Shown here piece by piece: positions 34,139-43,963 of a stretch of 64,000 bases of DNA. The notes beneath the pieces were generated by a model that was not told the DNA's origin, ran no database searches, and saw only the letters and a program-made list of their open reading frames with translations. The stretch is taken from contig CBDCYH010000002.1 in the NCBI GenBank assembly GCA_965224105.1, positions 930,001 to 994,000 of the forward strand, given 5' to 3'. The stretch comes from CBDCYH01 sp965224105. Its GTDB lineage: Bacteria; Bacteroidota; Rhodothermia; Rhodothermales; JABDKH01. The translations under genes and the position numbers were made by a program. Each line of letters opens with the position of its first letter. Position 1 is the stretch's first letter.

Positions 34139-35172
34139 TGTTGCTCCTTCTTCTCATAACGTTCGCCCTGGTAGGTGCCGCTATTACGCCAGCTGTAATA
34201 GAGTATCTGCGACAGAGTGATGCATCGCCGCTAGACATTGCGGAAGACTACGGTGAAGACGTCCGAAATATTTCTTACAGGCTAGAGACTTACAAACGTA
34301 GCGAAAGTCAAAGCTCCGCCCCGCAGAGGCAGTCAATCACGGTCGGTCATCAAACGGTTGCCGTGAACAGGATTCAAGGCGAGCTCGTCCAGCCAGATGT
34401 GCACGCTCATCATTCTGCGCTGTTGTGTGATGATGGTATTGACGCGGCAGATGGCTCGGTCTTCACAGGTGTTTATGCCAGGAAACCGGTCTCGCTAGGA
34501 TCAAGCTCCGTGGTCAACTCGTGGCTGCACACCGACCGCCACGCGATCATTGGCGCGCATTCGTCGCTCCTCGGCAATGTATCTGCAAAAGAGACGGTCG
34601 TCGTCGGAACCGGATCAACCTTTGAACGCATCGAGGCTGAAAGAATCGAATTTTACGATGACAAGGCACCAGTCCACGGTAAAATTATTTACGAGGACGG
34701 AGTGATTCCTATTTGCACGGTACCATCGAAGTGGGACAAGCTCCTGCCGTGGTCGAAGGACCCGCAGCGTATTGCCAGAAAGCGAACACTCGTCCATGGC
34801 GACTACGAGGTAACAGCCGACGGCTTGTTTCGTGGTAACATAGTCTGCTCGGGGAGACTACTTGTCCGTCGTGGTGCCCGCGTCCACGGAAGCATCAAGG
34901 CTGGAAAGTCCATCGAGTTCGAACGGCATTCGCTTGTCAACGGAGATGTTTTCTGTGACGGCGACGTTACCATTGGCGAGGACTGCCACATCCGTGGAGT
35001 AGTTTTTGCCGAGAACAGACTGACTATCGCCCCACGCTCGGTGATTGGAACGTTCTGTGACCGAAGCACTGTCACCGCGGCTCACATGATTATCCGCGCG
35101 GGCGTGCGCATCTACGGAACCGTGTGGGCGACGCAAGCTGCCCGTGTTATCGACTACAGGTCAGCGGCATGA
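34135..35172 (+). CDS. Bactofilin-like polymer-forming protein with N-terminal membrane anchor
   Basis: A 345-residue protein with an N-terminal membrane segment (about 1-20), a long linker and a right-handed beta-helix-like body with Gly/Val-rich repeats (LLVRRGARVHGSIKAGKSIEF, LVNGDVFCDGDVTIG, CHIRGVVFAENRLTI). This fits polymer-forming cytoskeletal (bactofilin) domains. It could scaffold the synthase or the export machinery. It overlaps the genes on both sides by 4 bp. Confidence 0.75.
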   Translation: MMLLLLLITFALVGAAITPAVIEYLRQSDASPLDIAEDYGEDVRNISYRLETYKRSESQSSAPQRQSITVGHQTVAVNRIQGELVQPDVHAHHSALLCDDGIDAADGSVFTGVYARKPVSLGSSSVVNSWLHTDRHAIIGAHSSLLGNVSAKETVVVGTGSTFERIEAERIEFYDDKAPVHGKIIYEDGVIPICTVPSKWDKLLPWSKDPQRIARKRTLVHGDYEVTADGLFRGNIVCSGRLLVRRGARVHGSIKAGKSIEFERHSLVNGDVFCDGDVTIGEDCHIRGVVFAENRLTIAPRSVIGTFCDRSTVTAAHMIIRAGVRIYGTVWATQAARVIDYRSAA

Positions 35173-35975
35173 CGCGCATCCAGTCGAAATATTCCGGGAT
35201 CAGGTGCCTCGTACGCCTATTCATACCGGCACTTCTCATTGTGCTGTGCTCAACACCGGCACGTTCGCAACAACTAAGCGGAATCGAATCCGGAGTTCGC
35301 TACGACAACCTGTCAAATAGTCTTGACACCTGGAAGAGTGTGCACATCAAGGGTTTCACGCACACGAGTCCAAATGACTACTGGCACGGCGAGGCGAATT
35401 TCGCAAACAAGCTGGACGAGAATGGATTCCTGTATGCTCTAATGTACCGGCGCACAATTTCCGACGATTGGTTTGGCGTCGTCTCCGGAGCTACCAGCTC
35501 TGGTGGATTCTTTAATCCACGCTACATGATCGCAACACAGGTAGGAAGGAAGTTCGCGAAGGGCAAACTGATATCCATACTCGGCGGGGGCATTTATCGC
35601 GCCAAAGACGAACATCGCGATGTATTCACTACTGCGGAGGCCGTGTTCTACGCTCCTCACGGAATCGTTTTTCAGGGAGGAGTAAGACTAAACATTAGCA
35701 GCCCGGGCGATGCATTCTCACGCTACCACAATCTGTCCATCACCAAGTTCAAGTCCAGCAGTTACCAGGTTGGAGCACAGGTAGGTTTTGGAAACGAAGC
35801 ATATGAGATAATCGACCCGCTAACGATCTACACGGACTTCAACAGCTGGAACACCTCCCTCACCGGCAGGGCCTGGATAAAGAATGGCTGGGGTGTGCAG
35901 GCCTCTGTCTCGTACTACGAGAGCGATTTTTACAACCGGACGGGTGTAAGCCTGGGCGTGTTCAGGGAGTTTTAG
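35169..35975 (+). CDS. YaiO-family outer-membrane beta-barrel protein
   Basis: A 268-residue protein with a signal peptide (IPALLIVLCSTPARS) and a barrel-like series of strands ending in GVSLGVFREF, with a final Phe. The pattern YDNLSNSLDTWKSV and GFTHTSPNDYW is that of the YaiO family, often next to GT2 synthases (for example yaiP-yaiO in E. coli). It probably exports or binds the polymer at the outer membrane. The ATG at 35169, overlapping the previous stop, was chosen to give a normal signal peptide. Confidence 0.82.
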   Translation: MTRIQSKYSGIRCLVRLFIPALLIVLCSTPARSQQLSGIESGVRYDNLSNSLDTWKSVHIKGFTHTSPNDYWHGEANFANKLDENGFLYALMYRRTISDDWFGVVSGATSSGGFFNPRYMIATQVGRKFAKGKLISILGGGIYRAKDEHRDVFTTAEAVFYAPHGIVFQGGVRLNISSPGDAFSRYHNLSITKFKSSSYQVGAQVGFGNEAYEIIDPLTIYTDFNSWNTSLTGRAWIKNGWGVQASVSYYESDFYNRTGVSLGVFREF

Positions 35976-35976
35976 C

Positions 35977-36888
35977 ATGAAAGAAAGGGTCGTAGCCACC
36001 AGGCGAAATACGTATTACGGTGCAGCCACATCGTTCATCCATCAGCATCGCGGTATCGCGCGTCTGGATCGGCGCCTGTCCATTGCCGGGACCGCAACAT
36101 TACTTGCCATCGGTGTTTTTGCGCTTTGGCTTGCTGCGTTGCCAACCATCGGCATCATCTGGGGTTACGTCCTAATTGCCATTCGGGACGTTCTCCAACT
36201 CTCGGCGGAAGTGATAATGATGCGCGACTCAGTCGGAATCCTCAACCTGCGAATCCCGATTCTTGACCTGCAGGCGCTCCATCCGTCGCCGCTACAAACC
36301 AACCTTTCGGCGCTCATCTGCCTGCTCATCATCGGTGGGACGTTTGCGCTGGAAGAACGCTATACGCCTGTTTCGTATCTGGTCCGGGCGATGTGTTTTG
36401 TGCAACTCATCGCTTGCGCATACTTCACGCTGTGGCCGAACGCGTTCCCGCACACATCCGGTGACTTCCTGCTGGGAATGACACTCATTTCCGTGTTCAT
36501 TACATCCGCAGTCCCACTGGTCATGGGAGGAGCCTATTACGTATTTGATTTTGGTTTTCCGAAAAAGATTCTCATCACCGCGATGATGATGGGCTATATG
36601 GCTGTGCTCATTCCTTTCAAGTACGCAACCATGAGCATCATTTTGTGGAAGGGTTCGACGCTGTACCTCTCGATCCTCTACATCTTTTTCGGAGTGCCCC
36701 TCGACGTCTTCGCACTCATTGCGCTCTACGCATGGGGTATGAGTTGGAGATCGAGGTCAAGGGTTGACAGCACTACCCCGCTGCACAACCCGGAGGAGAA
36801 TGCCCTTCGCGCTCACAAAGTCCACCGAGATCCGGTGCGTCACGCCCGTAACCGCAAGGCAACGATCCGCAGCCGCACCAGAACATAA
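35977..36888 (+). CDS. Polytopic membrane protein of the polysaccharide cluster
   Basis: A 303-residue protein I do not recognise, with about six or seven membrane segments (for example LLAIGVFALWLAALPTIGII, ILITAMMMGYMAVLIPF and LYLSILYIFFGVPLDVFALI) and a basic C-terminus (RKATIRSRTRT). The N-terminus is also basic. Position between a YaiO barrel and a sugar epimerase suggests a role in polymer synthesis or export. Confidence 0.7.
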   Translation: MKERVVATRRNTYYGAATSFIHQHRGIARLDRRLSIAGTATLLAIGVFALWLAALPTIGIIWGYVLIAIRDVLQLSAEVIMMRDSVGILNLRIPILDLQALHPSPLQTNLSALICLLIIGGTFALEERYTPVSYLVRAMCFVQLIACAYFTLWPNAFPHTSGDFLLGMTLISVFITSAVPLVMGGAYYVFDFGFPKKILITAMMMGYMAVLIPFKYATMSIILWKGSTLYLSILYIFFGVPLDVFALIALYAWGMSWRSRSRVDSTTPLHNPEENALRAHKVHRDPVRHARNRKATIRSRTRT

Positions 36889-36913
36889 ACCACCAAGAAA
36901 CGAGAGATAGATT

Positions 36914-38125
36914 TTGCAAGGAAAACGAAATCACATACCTGCTAATGCCGACATACTGCTGTGTATGGGCACGCGCCCGGAGATTATTAAAATGGCTCCG
37001 GTCTACAGAGCGTTGATGGAGTTGGGGTTGAATGCAAAAATCCTGCATACCGGCCAGCATGACGAAATTGCGCATCCGCTGTATGAGTTTTTTGGAGTGC
37101 GCCCCGAATTCTCGCTCAGTCTCAAGAGAGGCAAAAACACGCTTGCGCACCTGAGCTCGACACTCATGGCAGAGTTGGACGAACTGATGGACGACCTCCA
37201 GCCTCGGTGTGTACTTGTACACGGCGACACCAGTTCGGCTCTGAATGCTGCGTTGTGCGCGTTCTACAACATGATTCCCGTTGGCCACGTCGAGGCGGGG
37301 CTGCGGTCCCACAGCCAGTACGATCCGTTTCCCGAAGAAAAGAACCGCGAAATTATTGCCCGGCTTGCTACGTGGCACTTTGCACCTACCGACGTCGCTG
37401 TACGAAATCTCGTTTCCGAGGGGATTCAGATGACCAACATCCACTGCGTTGGCAACACCGTGGTGGACGCAGCCATCTGGGGCATCGAGCGTCTCGTATC
37501 CCATGTGCACAACATGCCGGACGATCAGGCAGATTTCCTCCAGCTCGTCTCATCAGAAATAATCAACAAAAAGCTCGTTGTCGTTACTGCGCACCGACGC
37601 GAAAACTGGGACGGTGGAATTGCCAACATCGCCGCTTCTATTGTGTCGATGGCGGAACGGGATAAGGGTTTGTATTTCGTCTGGCCGATGCATCCGAACC
37701 CGGCCGTTCAAAAAATGATACTCGAACAGATTGATCTCTCTGGTCCATCGGTTGCTGCGCGCATTCAGACGTGCCCCGCCGTCAATTACCCAACCATGCT
37801 TTGGCTCATGGAACAGGCGTGGATCATTCTCACAGATTCGGGAGGCATCCAGGAAGAAGCTGCGGCGCTTAACATTCCCGTGGTAGTCTTGCGTCGGACG
37901 ACCGAGCGACCCGAGCTGGTTCAGGCAGGCGGAAGCGTACTCGTCGGAACGGATCCTCAAACGATTCAGGCCGCCGTTTCCAAACTCACCCAGGAAAAAG
38001 GTTTTCACTCCGCAATGAGCCGTATTCCGAATCCATACGGAGACGGCAAAGCAGGCGCTTACATAGCATCAATTCTCCATCGCGAATTTGTTGGGTTACG
38101 AAGAATAACCTCGCTCGCTGCTTAA
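36914..38125 (+). CDS. wecB: UDP-N-acetylglucosamine 2-epimerase
   Basis: A 403-residue epimerase making UDP-ManNAc from UDP-GlcNAc. The family blocks are MGTRPEIIKMAPVYRAL, LKRGKNTLAHLSST, VHGDTSSALNAAL, GHVEAGLRS, EEKNREIIARLA and TDSGGIQEEAA. The TTG at 36914 was used as start; an ATG near residue 18 (MGTRPEII) would cut into the conserved first strand. It closes the five-gene cluster and suggests the polymer contains ManNAc or a derivative. Confidence 0.92.
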   Translation: MQGKRNHIPANADILLCMGTRPEIIKMAPVYRALMELGLNAKILHTGQHDEIAHPLYEFFGVRPEFSLSLKRGKNTLAHLSSTLMAELDELMDDLQPRCVLVHGDTSSALNAALCAFYNMIPVGHVEAGLRSHSQYDPFPEEKNREIIARLATWHFAPTDVAVRNLVSEGIQMTNIHCVGNTVVDAAIWGIERLVSHVHNMPDDQADFLQLVSSEIINKKLVVVTAHRRENWDGGIANIAASIVSMAERDKGLYFVWPMHPNPAVQKMILEQIDLSGPSVAARIQTCPAVNYPTMLWLMEQAWIILTDSGGIQEEAAALNIPVVVLRRTTERPELVQAGGSVLVGTDPQTIQAAVSKLTQEKGFHSAMSRIPNPYGDGKAGAYIASILHREFVGLRRITSLAA

Positions 38126-38207
38126 GGTGACTAAAATGAATGATCCGAATATCCGATTACCATTGTAGTGTGCACCCCTGCAATTTCGCAAGACACGTTA
38201 CCGTCAC

Positions 38208-40862
38208 ATGCTAGACAGTAATCCGAAAAGGCTCAAACCTAGATTCTGGATCGTTCTGGTCGTTTGCCTACTCGCAAGCGTTGGAACGAGCTGGGCTCAA
38301 ACAGACCTGAGCCTTACCAAAACTGCGTCTGATACGAACCCACCGATTGGGTCGACAATCACGTACACGATAACAGTAAGTAATAGCGGCCCACAAAACG
38401 CCAATCAGATCACTGTCTCTGATCTCCTCCCTGCTGGTGTGACCTACGTTGGGTCATCCCCGTCTGTTGGGGTGTACGATCCCGTACTCGGCGTCTGGGT
38501 TATCGGGCTCGTGAAGCGAAACACCAGTGAAACGCTTACCATCGATGTTACTGTCGACGATCACAGCGTCGGTATTACGAACACTGCCGAGATAGCCTCA
38601 TCAAACAAGATCGACCCGGACTCCACGCCGGGCAACAACAACCCCGGCGAAGATGACCAGGGATCTGTTACGGTCACCGCCTACCCTGTCGTTGACTTAA
38701 GCGTCACCAAGACTGTTGATGAACCCGCACCCGACCAGGGCGACACGATTACCTTCTCGCTGAGTGTTACCAACGACGGACCATCCGACGGGACCGGGAT
38801 TTCAGTTAGTGATGTGTTGCCAGACAGCCTTACGTTCTCCTCATACACTGCAGGGGATGCGACAGACACGTACGACAGCGGCTCCGGGATCTGGGATGTT
38901 GGCGACCTTGCATTTGGCGAAACAGCCACGCTGGAAATCAGCGCGGTGGTCGATGCGCTCATAACTCCTATGACAAACGTGGCCGAGGTGGCAACATCGG
39001 ATCAGAACGATCCTGACTCCACTCCGGAGAACAACGCTTCAGGGGAAGATGACTACGCGGAAGCCGCGGTTACGCCAACCGGAAGCACCGGAGGCGGTGG
39101 CGGCGGCATCGAATCAGACGGCAGCGCTGCCCAGGTTTTGGCGCAGGTTATGTTTCAGCGGCGGTTCAACGCACAGGAGACCGGGGTATCAACTGCGACA
39201 GATCCTACGCAGTTTATTGGCCGCGGCGGCGTGAGCAGCCAGGTCGTGCAAACAGGAGCCGGTGGTGCTACCTTCAGCGCCGGTCTGGTGGATGTGATTC
39301 CTCTCTCCGGCCCCGCTCAAAGTATTCCCCTCGAAGTCTCTCCAGAAGACCTGATACCCGTGACCAATGCTGAGGATATCGTGGCGGTCGACTACATCCG
39401 ACCCGATGGGAGACGCATTGGCGCAATGTATACAGCACTCACGGCTGATGGCAGTATTTACGAGCACACAAAAGTAATCTGCGATCGCCTCAAAGGAGCA
39501 ACTCTGGACCGGGTAGAAACGGTGTTCGTCAAAGGGCATCCGTTTGTTATGGCCAAGCTAATTCACGTCGACGGATCCATCGACTACGCGGTCTCTGGCA
39601 TTGCTTACGAAACGACGGACGCGTTTGTGCTCGACAGCAGGTTTAGGCTCGACGAGTACTCCGTTCCAGAGAATACCCCGTCGGTGATCAACCTCCAGGC
39701 ATGGTCCGTCTCGCGCGAGTACACCATCTCGCTCATAACCGAATCGCTGAATCAGCTTGAGGCTGCCAAACGGGTAACGTACCTGAATGACTCAGAAAAC
39801 GCTCCGGAACTCCCGGAAGTGTATGTGCGCAACAGCACATACTCTGAAGGTAAATTGCACATTGAGCTCTACAATCATGGCGGCACTCGTTCTCTGTCAC
39901 TGACCTCTGCCAACCTGGGCCGGACCGAGCGCAGCCCCCGCGAGCTATTCGAACACACGGTAGCAGTACCCGAGCCAAACGACCAACATATATCCGACGT
40001 CATCGTCGAGGTCGGACCTCTTTTCGACGTTGCCTTTTTTGTTCAGCCGACGGATCACTCGTTCATGGACCAGGTCTACGTTGCTGACGGATCATGGGGA
40101 TTTGCGTATGACACGGAGGAAGAGAACAATGCCCACATAGATAATTTCGAGGTGCTAGCACAAAAAGCCGAGTCGCTGAGAAAAGATGGATTCAGATCTG
40201 TAGAGCGATCCGTTCGCATTGCCGGAAAGGTGCGCACGTGGGCAACGGCGTTCCGGTATCTGCGTCCGGGCGGCCAGCCAGTCGATTTGTCGGAGTTTTC
40301 CTACCTGGAATTCGACGCGTGGGGCAAAGGACAGATGCGGATCCTGCTTGAGAAAGAATCGATAAGCACTTCCGACCACTTCGGCGCCGTGCTAAAACTT
40401 GGCGAGAACCCGCAGTCGCACCGCATCTGGTTCGAAGACTTCCGACTGGGAGATGGCACCGGTAGGATTGACCCGTCGGATATTGTGCTCGTTTCGTTTT
40501 ATCTCATCGGCCCTCAGGGGCGTGAGCAGGAAGTCGATGTCTCCATCGAGAACCTCCGTTTTGGAGGAGGTGAGGGTGACATTCTGGCCCTGGTTCCAGA
40601 ACGAGCAGAGTTAAAACCCAACTATCCAAATCCTTTTTCTGATGTTACCACTATCACGTATGGGGTCGCAGAAAACTCCGATGTTCTGCTTACGGTGCAC
40701 GACATGTTGGGACGAACCGTTGCGACCCTGGTTAACGAAAGAGTGAGCGAGGGTAGGTACGAGGTGCACTTTGACGCAGGAGATCTTGCGAGCGGAGTCT
40801 ACTTGTACCGTCTACGCGCCGGTGACACCGTCGAGACACGAAGCATGAGCGTGATTCGTTAG
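38208..40862 (+). CDS. DUF11-repeat secreted protein with T9SS sorting domain
   Basis: An 884-residue secreted protein. After a signal peptide, two DUF11 repeats follow (each starting DLSxTKTxxx and ending in PDSTPxNNxxGEDD). A Gly-rich linker and an unassigned middle region of about 430 residues come next. The C-terminus is a T9SS type-A sorting domain: LKPNYPNPFSDVTTITY, VHDMLGRTVATLV, ASGVYLYRLRAG. DUF11 proteins are adhesin-like surface proteins. It converges with rodA, 19 bp apart. Confidence 0.9.
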   Translation: MLDSNPKRLKPRFWIVLVVCLLASVGTSWAQTDLSLTKTASDTNPPIGSTITYTITVSNSGPQNANQITVSDLLPAGVTYVGSSPSVGVYDPVLGVWVIGLVKRNTSETLTIDVTVDDHSVGITNTAEIASSNKIDPDSTPGNNNPGEDDQGSVTVTAYPVVDLSVTKTVDEPAPDQGDTITFSLSVTNDGPSDGTGISVSDVLPDSLTFSSYTAGDATDTYDSGSGIWDVGDLAFGETATLEISAVVDALITPMTNVAEVATSDQNDPDSTPENNASGEDDYAEAAVTPTGSTGGGGGGIESDGSAAQVLAQVMFQRRFNAQETGVSTATDPTQFIGRGGVSSQVVQTGAGGATFSAGLVDVIPLSGPAQSIPLEVSPEDLIPVTNAEDIVAVDYIRPDGRRIGAMYTALTADGSIYEHTKVICDRLKGATLDRVETVFVKGHPFVMAKLIHVDGSIDYAVSGIAYETTDAFVLDSRFRLDEYSVPENTPSVINLQAWSVSREYTISLITESLNQLEAAKRVTYLNDSENAPELPEVYVRNSTYSEGKLHIELYNHGGTRSLSLTSANLGRTERSPRELFEHTVAVPEPNDQHISDVIVEVGPLFDVAFFVQPTDHSFMDQVYVADGSWGFAYDTEEENNAHIDNFEVLAQKAESLRKDGFRSVERSVRIAGKVRTWATAFRYLRPGGQPVDLSEFSYLEFDAWGKGQMRILLEKESISTSDHFGAVLKLGENPQSHRIWFEDFRLGDGTGRIDPSDIVLVSFYLIGPQGREQEVDVSIENLRFGGGEGDILALVPERAELKPNYPNPFSDVTTITYGVAENSDVLLTVHDMLGRTVATLVNERVSEGRYEVHFDAGDLASGVYLYRLRAGDTVETRSMSVIR

Positions 40863-40881
40863 TTGCTCTCGCGCCGGCCGG

Positions 40882-42141
40882 TCAGTAACCGTAGATAGAC
40901 AACTCGTCGCGGCGCATATGCAGAGTAAGCGCGATCCCCAGTAAGATGGAGTTGGCAAGCAGTGAGGATCCGCCGTACGACATGAAGGGCAACGGGATTC
41001 CAATTACCGGAAGTATTCCCGTCGTCATGCCGATGTTCACAAAAACGTGGATGAGGTAAATTCCAACCGCGCCGACAGCCACCATCATTCCGAAAGGATG
41101 TTTTGTCTGGATGCCCATGAGTGTCAACCTGATCATCAGAACGGAGAACAGAACCAGCACCAGCATGGCACCCACAAAACCAAACTCTTCGCCGATGGCA
41201 CTGAATACGAAGTCCGTGTATTGTTCGGGGATGTAGGCTCCCTGGGTTTGCGTGCCCGCTCGATAACCACTGCCAATTAGCCCGCCCGAACCAATGGCGG
41301 CCTTTGACTGGACAAGGTGGAAACCAACAGTGTACCTGAATTCCTCCGCACCCGGGTTGGTGAACGACAGCAATCTGGCGACCTGGTAAGGCTGCAGTAT
41401 CTGCGACAGGAACACACCCACGGCTGCTACAGCCCCGCCGTTCAGGAGCATTCCGCCCAGCGAGGGTAACCATTCGCGCGTGAGAAAAAAAATAAGTCCC
41501 CCAACGCCGAGCACAAACAGGATCGATGCGGTCGGCGACAGGATCTGCAGATATGCAGCGATGGGTGGTGTAATCATGAAAATAAGCATGATTATCGGCA
41601 GGCCGCTCCAGTACAGCATCACGGGGATGAGAGCTACGAACACCAGTGCGGAACCGGAATCGTTTTGCATCACAACCAGGACAGCAGGAATCAGCATAAG
41701 GACGGATGCTATGAGCGCCCTGCCAACCGTCGTTACCTGCACCCTCTTTGAGGCGATGAGCTGCGCCACGGCAAGCACGGTTCCAACCTTCGCAAACTCT
41801 GCCACCTGGATGCTCGCCGGGCCCAGCCGGATCCACGACTTGGCACCATTCACCTCCGTGCCGAAAAGCAACGCGAACAACAGCAGCAGCAGCGACAATA
41901 CATAAAGCGGATACGAAGCCAGGGTGTAAAACCTCGTTGGCAACATCAGGGTCATGCAAACCGCGAGGAAGCTAACCGCAAACCAGGCCACCTGCCGGCC
42001 AAAGTTGGCACGGACACTCGCGGGCAGAAATTCAGACGCCGGGCCGTGTGTTGAGCTGTAAATCCCCAGCAACCCGATAAACACCAGGCTTATCCACGCC
42101 AGCACGGTAATCCAATCCAGATTTCTGTACCAGACCCGCAT
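40882..42141 (-). CDS. rodA: Peptidoglycan polymerase RodA
   Basis: A 419-residue SEDS-family membrane glycosyltransferase polymerising lipid II during cell elongation. About ten membrane segments are visible. Signatures include GAKSWIRLGPASIQVAEFAK, the WGLP-like region and the C-terminal block LPFMSYGGSSLLANSILLGIAL. It starts 4 bp after the mrdA stop, the usual mrdA-rodA order. Confidence 0.93.
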   Translation of the reverse strand: MRVWYRNLDWITVLAWISLVFIGLLGIYSSTHGPASEFLPASVRANFGRQVAWFAVSFLAVCMTLMLPTRFYTLASYPLYVLSLLLLLFALLFGTEVNGAKSWIRLGPASIQVAEFAKVGTVLAVAQLIASKRVQVTTVGRALIASVLMLIPAVLVVMQNDSGSALVFVALIPVMLYWSGLPIIMLIFMITPPIAAYLQILSPTASILFVLGVGGLIFFLTREWLPSLGGMLLNGGAVAAVGVFLSQILQPYQVARLLSFTNPGAEEFRYTVGFHLVQSKAAIGSGGLIGSGYRAGTQTQGAYIPEQYTDFVFSAIGEEFGFVGAMLVLVLFSVLMIRLTLMGIQTKHPFGMMVAVGAVGIYLIHVFVNIGMTTGILPVIGIPLPFMSYGGSSLLANSILLGIALTLHMRRDELSIYGY

Positions 42142-42145
42142 GCTG

Positions 42146-43963
42146 CTAGTCGTCCTCGAGCGGCTGACTTTCCAGGTCCATCACGTACGACTTACGCCAA
42201 AGACCTGTGCGGGAAAGGGTTCCGTTGAGATATTTCTCGGTCATAAGGCTTGCGATGGGCGCGGCCTGCGTTGCACCGAAACCTCCGTTCTCTACCATCA
42301 CGGCAAGTGCAATTTCCGGATTGTCATAAGGGGCGAACATGATGAACAGCGAATGGTCTTTCCGATTTCTGGGAGCTTGCGCTGTGCCGGTCTTCCCGGC
42401 ATATTCGACATTGGGAATTGCGACCCACTTGGCCGAACCGTACTGCATTACCTGTCGCATCCCACCCCGTACCGTCTGGAAATGTTCTGCGTCTATTGGG
42501 ATTCTTCGGGGCGACGGAATCTCCGGGTCTATCTCCTCCCCTGTTTGCGGATGCCGTATCGCTGTCACCAGATGCGGCGTGTGCAACGTACCGCCATTCG
42601 CAATCGCAGCAACGTAGCGAGCCAGCTGCATGGGCGTTACCAACATGTCGCCCTGGCCAATTCCCAGATTGATCGTGTAGCCAGGTGTCCAACGTCCATA
42701 CACCCGGTCGTAATAACTTGAATCAGGAATGAGCCCGGAGTCCTGTTCGGGCAAATCAGTAAGAAACCTTTCTCCAAATCCAAACTCCCTTGCCCAGTGC
42801 GTGTATCGGTCTAGACCAACGTTCATCATCGTATGCCAGAAGAACGAGTTACACGACTCCTGGATGGCTTCCCGGACGGTGATGCTACCATGTTTTTGCA
42901 GATTGAAATCGCGGAAGAAGCGGTTGCCCAGCTGGTATCCACCGGGGCAGTAATAATCTGTGTTCTCGCCGATCACTCCGAGCTGCAATCCGACCAGTGC
43001 CATGAATGGTTTCCAAGTGGAGCCAGGCGGAATTCCAGACATTGTTGCCCGATTAAAAAATGGATCATCCCGAGTCGCCAGCAAATCCTGAAGCTGAGTA
43101 TCGGTAAGTGCTCCAGAAAATTCCTGCGGGTGGATGTCCGGATGCGACACCAGCGCGATGATTTCGCCGTTGTTCGGGTTGATAGCGATAGCGCTACCAC
43201 GTTTGTTTACAAACAGCGACTCCGCGAGCGCTTGCACACCCGCGTCGATGCTAAGGTGCAGATCGAACCCTGACTGGGGAGGCTCGTCCTCACTCCCGTC
43301 GCGATAGGCTCCCACCTCCCGTCCGTGCACATCAACCATGCGGAACTCAACACCCAGCTCGCCTCGGAGGAACACCTCGAAACCGCGTTCGATGCCGGCG
43401 CGACCTATCATATCGCCCATCCGATAGCCATCGGAGCTTCGGCGCCGCAAATCCGGGCGCGAAATCTCCCGTACATAACCCAGCACGTGCGAAAGGCGGG
43501 CGTCAGAAGCATAGGTACGTTTTTGCGCTGTCTCGAACGAAACACCCGGCAGCCGGTAATGCGATTCTTCGATTGCGCGCACCGTCTCGAAGGACGCATT
43601 GGTGATGATGGTGCTAGGTTGCAGCGGCGACCACTCGCGGGCGGCGTCTACAAGAGCGGTCACGAGCGAATCTGATTCACCAAGGAGTTCGGCAAAAAAG
43701 CCTACGTTCTCCTCCTTGAAAAACCGGGGTGTGATCTGGATCGAGTATGTCGGCTCGTTCCCAACCAGCAGCTCGCCGTTGGTGTCGTAGATAAGTCCGC
43801 GAGCGGGTGTCACTCGTTTCTCCCGAACTGCAGTGCTTCTGGCTTCGCCGGTATACTCGCTGGCGTCGATCAGCTGGAGCTTTACGAGCCTCAACCCGAG
43901 GATCGAGATGAGCCCGAGAACGACGACCAAAAAGACCCGCAACCTGCTACTTTCTTCCTGCAT
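42146..43963 (-). CDS. mrdA: Penicillin-binding protein 2 (elongation transpeptidase)
   Basis: A 605-residue class B penicillin-binding protein with one N-terminal membrane segment (about 9-29), a dimerisation domain and a transpeptidase domain. The active-site motifs are SxxK as STWK (Ser315), SxN as SCN and KTG within YAGKTGTAQ. It works with RodA in the elongasome. mreBCD are not in the window. Confidence 0.93.
   Translation of the reverse strand: MQEESSRLRVFLVVVLGLISILGLRLVKLQLIDASEYTGEARSTAVREKRVTPARGLIYDTNGELLVGNEPTYSIQITPRFFKEENVGFFAELLGESDSLVTALVDAAREWSPLQPSTIITNASFETVRAIEESHYRLPGVSFETAQKRTYASDARLSHVLGYVREISRPDLRRRSSDGYRMGDMIGRAGIERGFEVFLRGELGVEFRMVDVHGREVGAYRDGSEDEPPQSGFDLHLSIDAGVQALAESLFVNKRGSAIAINPNNGEIIALVSHPDIHPQEFSGALTDTQLQDLLATRDDPFFNRATMSGIPPGSTWKPFMALVGLQLGVIGENTDYYCPGGYQLGNRFFRDFNLQKHGSITVREAIQESCNSFFWHTMMNVGLDRYTHWAREFGFGERFLTDLPEQDSGLIPDSSYYDRVYGRWTPGYTINLGIGQGDMLVTPMQLARYVAAIANGGTLHTPHLVTAIRHPQTGEEIDPEIPSPRRIPIDAEHFQTVRGGMRQVMQYGSAKWVAIPNVEYAGKTGTAQAPRNRKDHSLFIMFAPYDNPEIALAVMVENGGFGATQAAPIASLMTEKYLNGTLSRTGLWRKSYVMDLESQPLEDD

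Noticed and set aside
36773..37510. 245-codon minus-strand frame opposite the epimerase gene
   Set aside because: It is antisense to the clear wecB and membrane-protein genes and has no family match.
40859..41959. 366-codon minus-strand frame overlapping rodA
   Set aside because: It lies in another frame of rodA, has no family resemblance and unusual composition.
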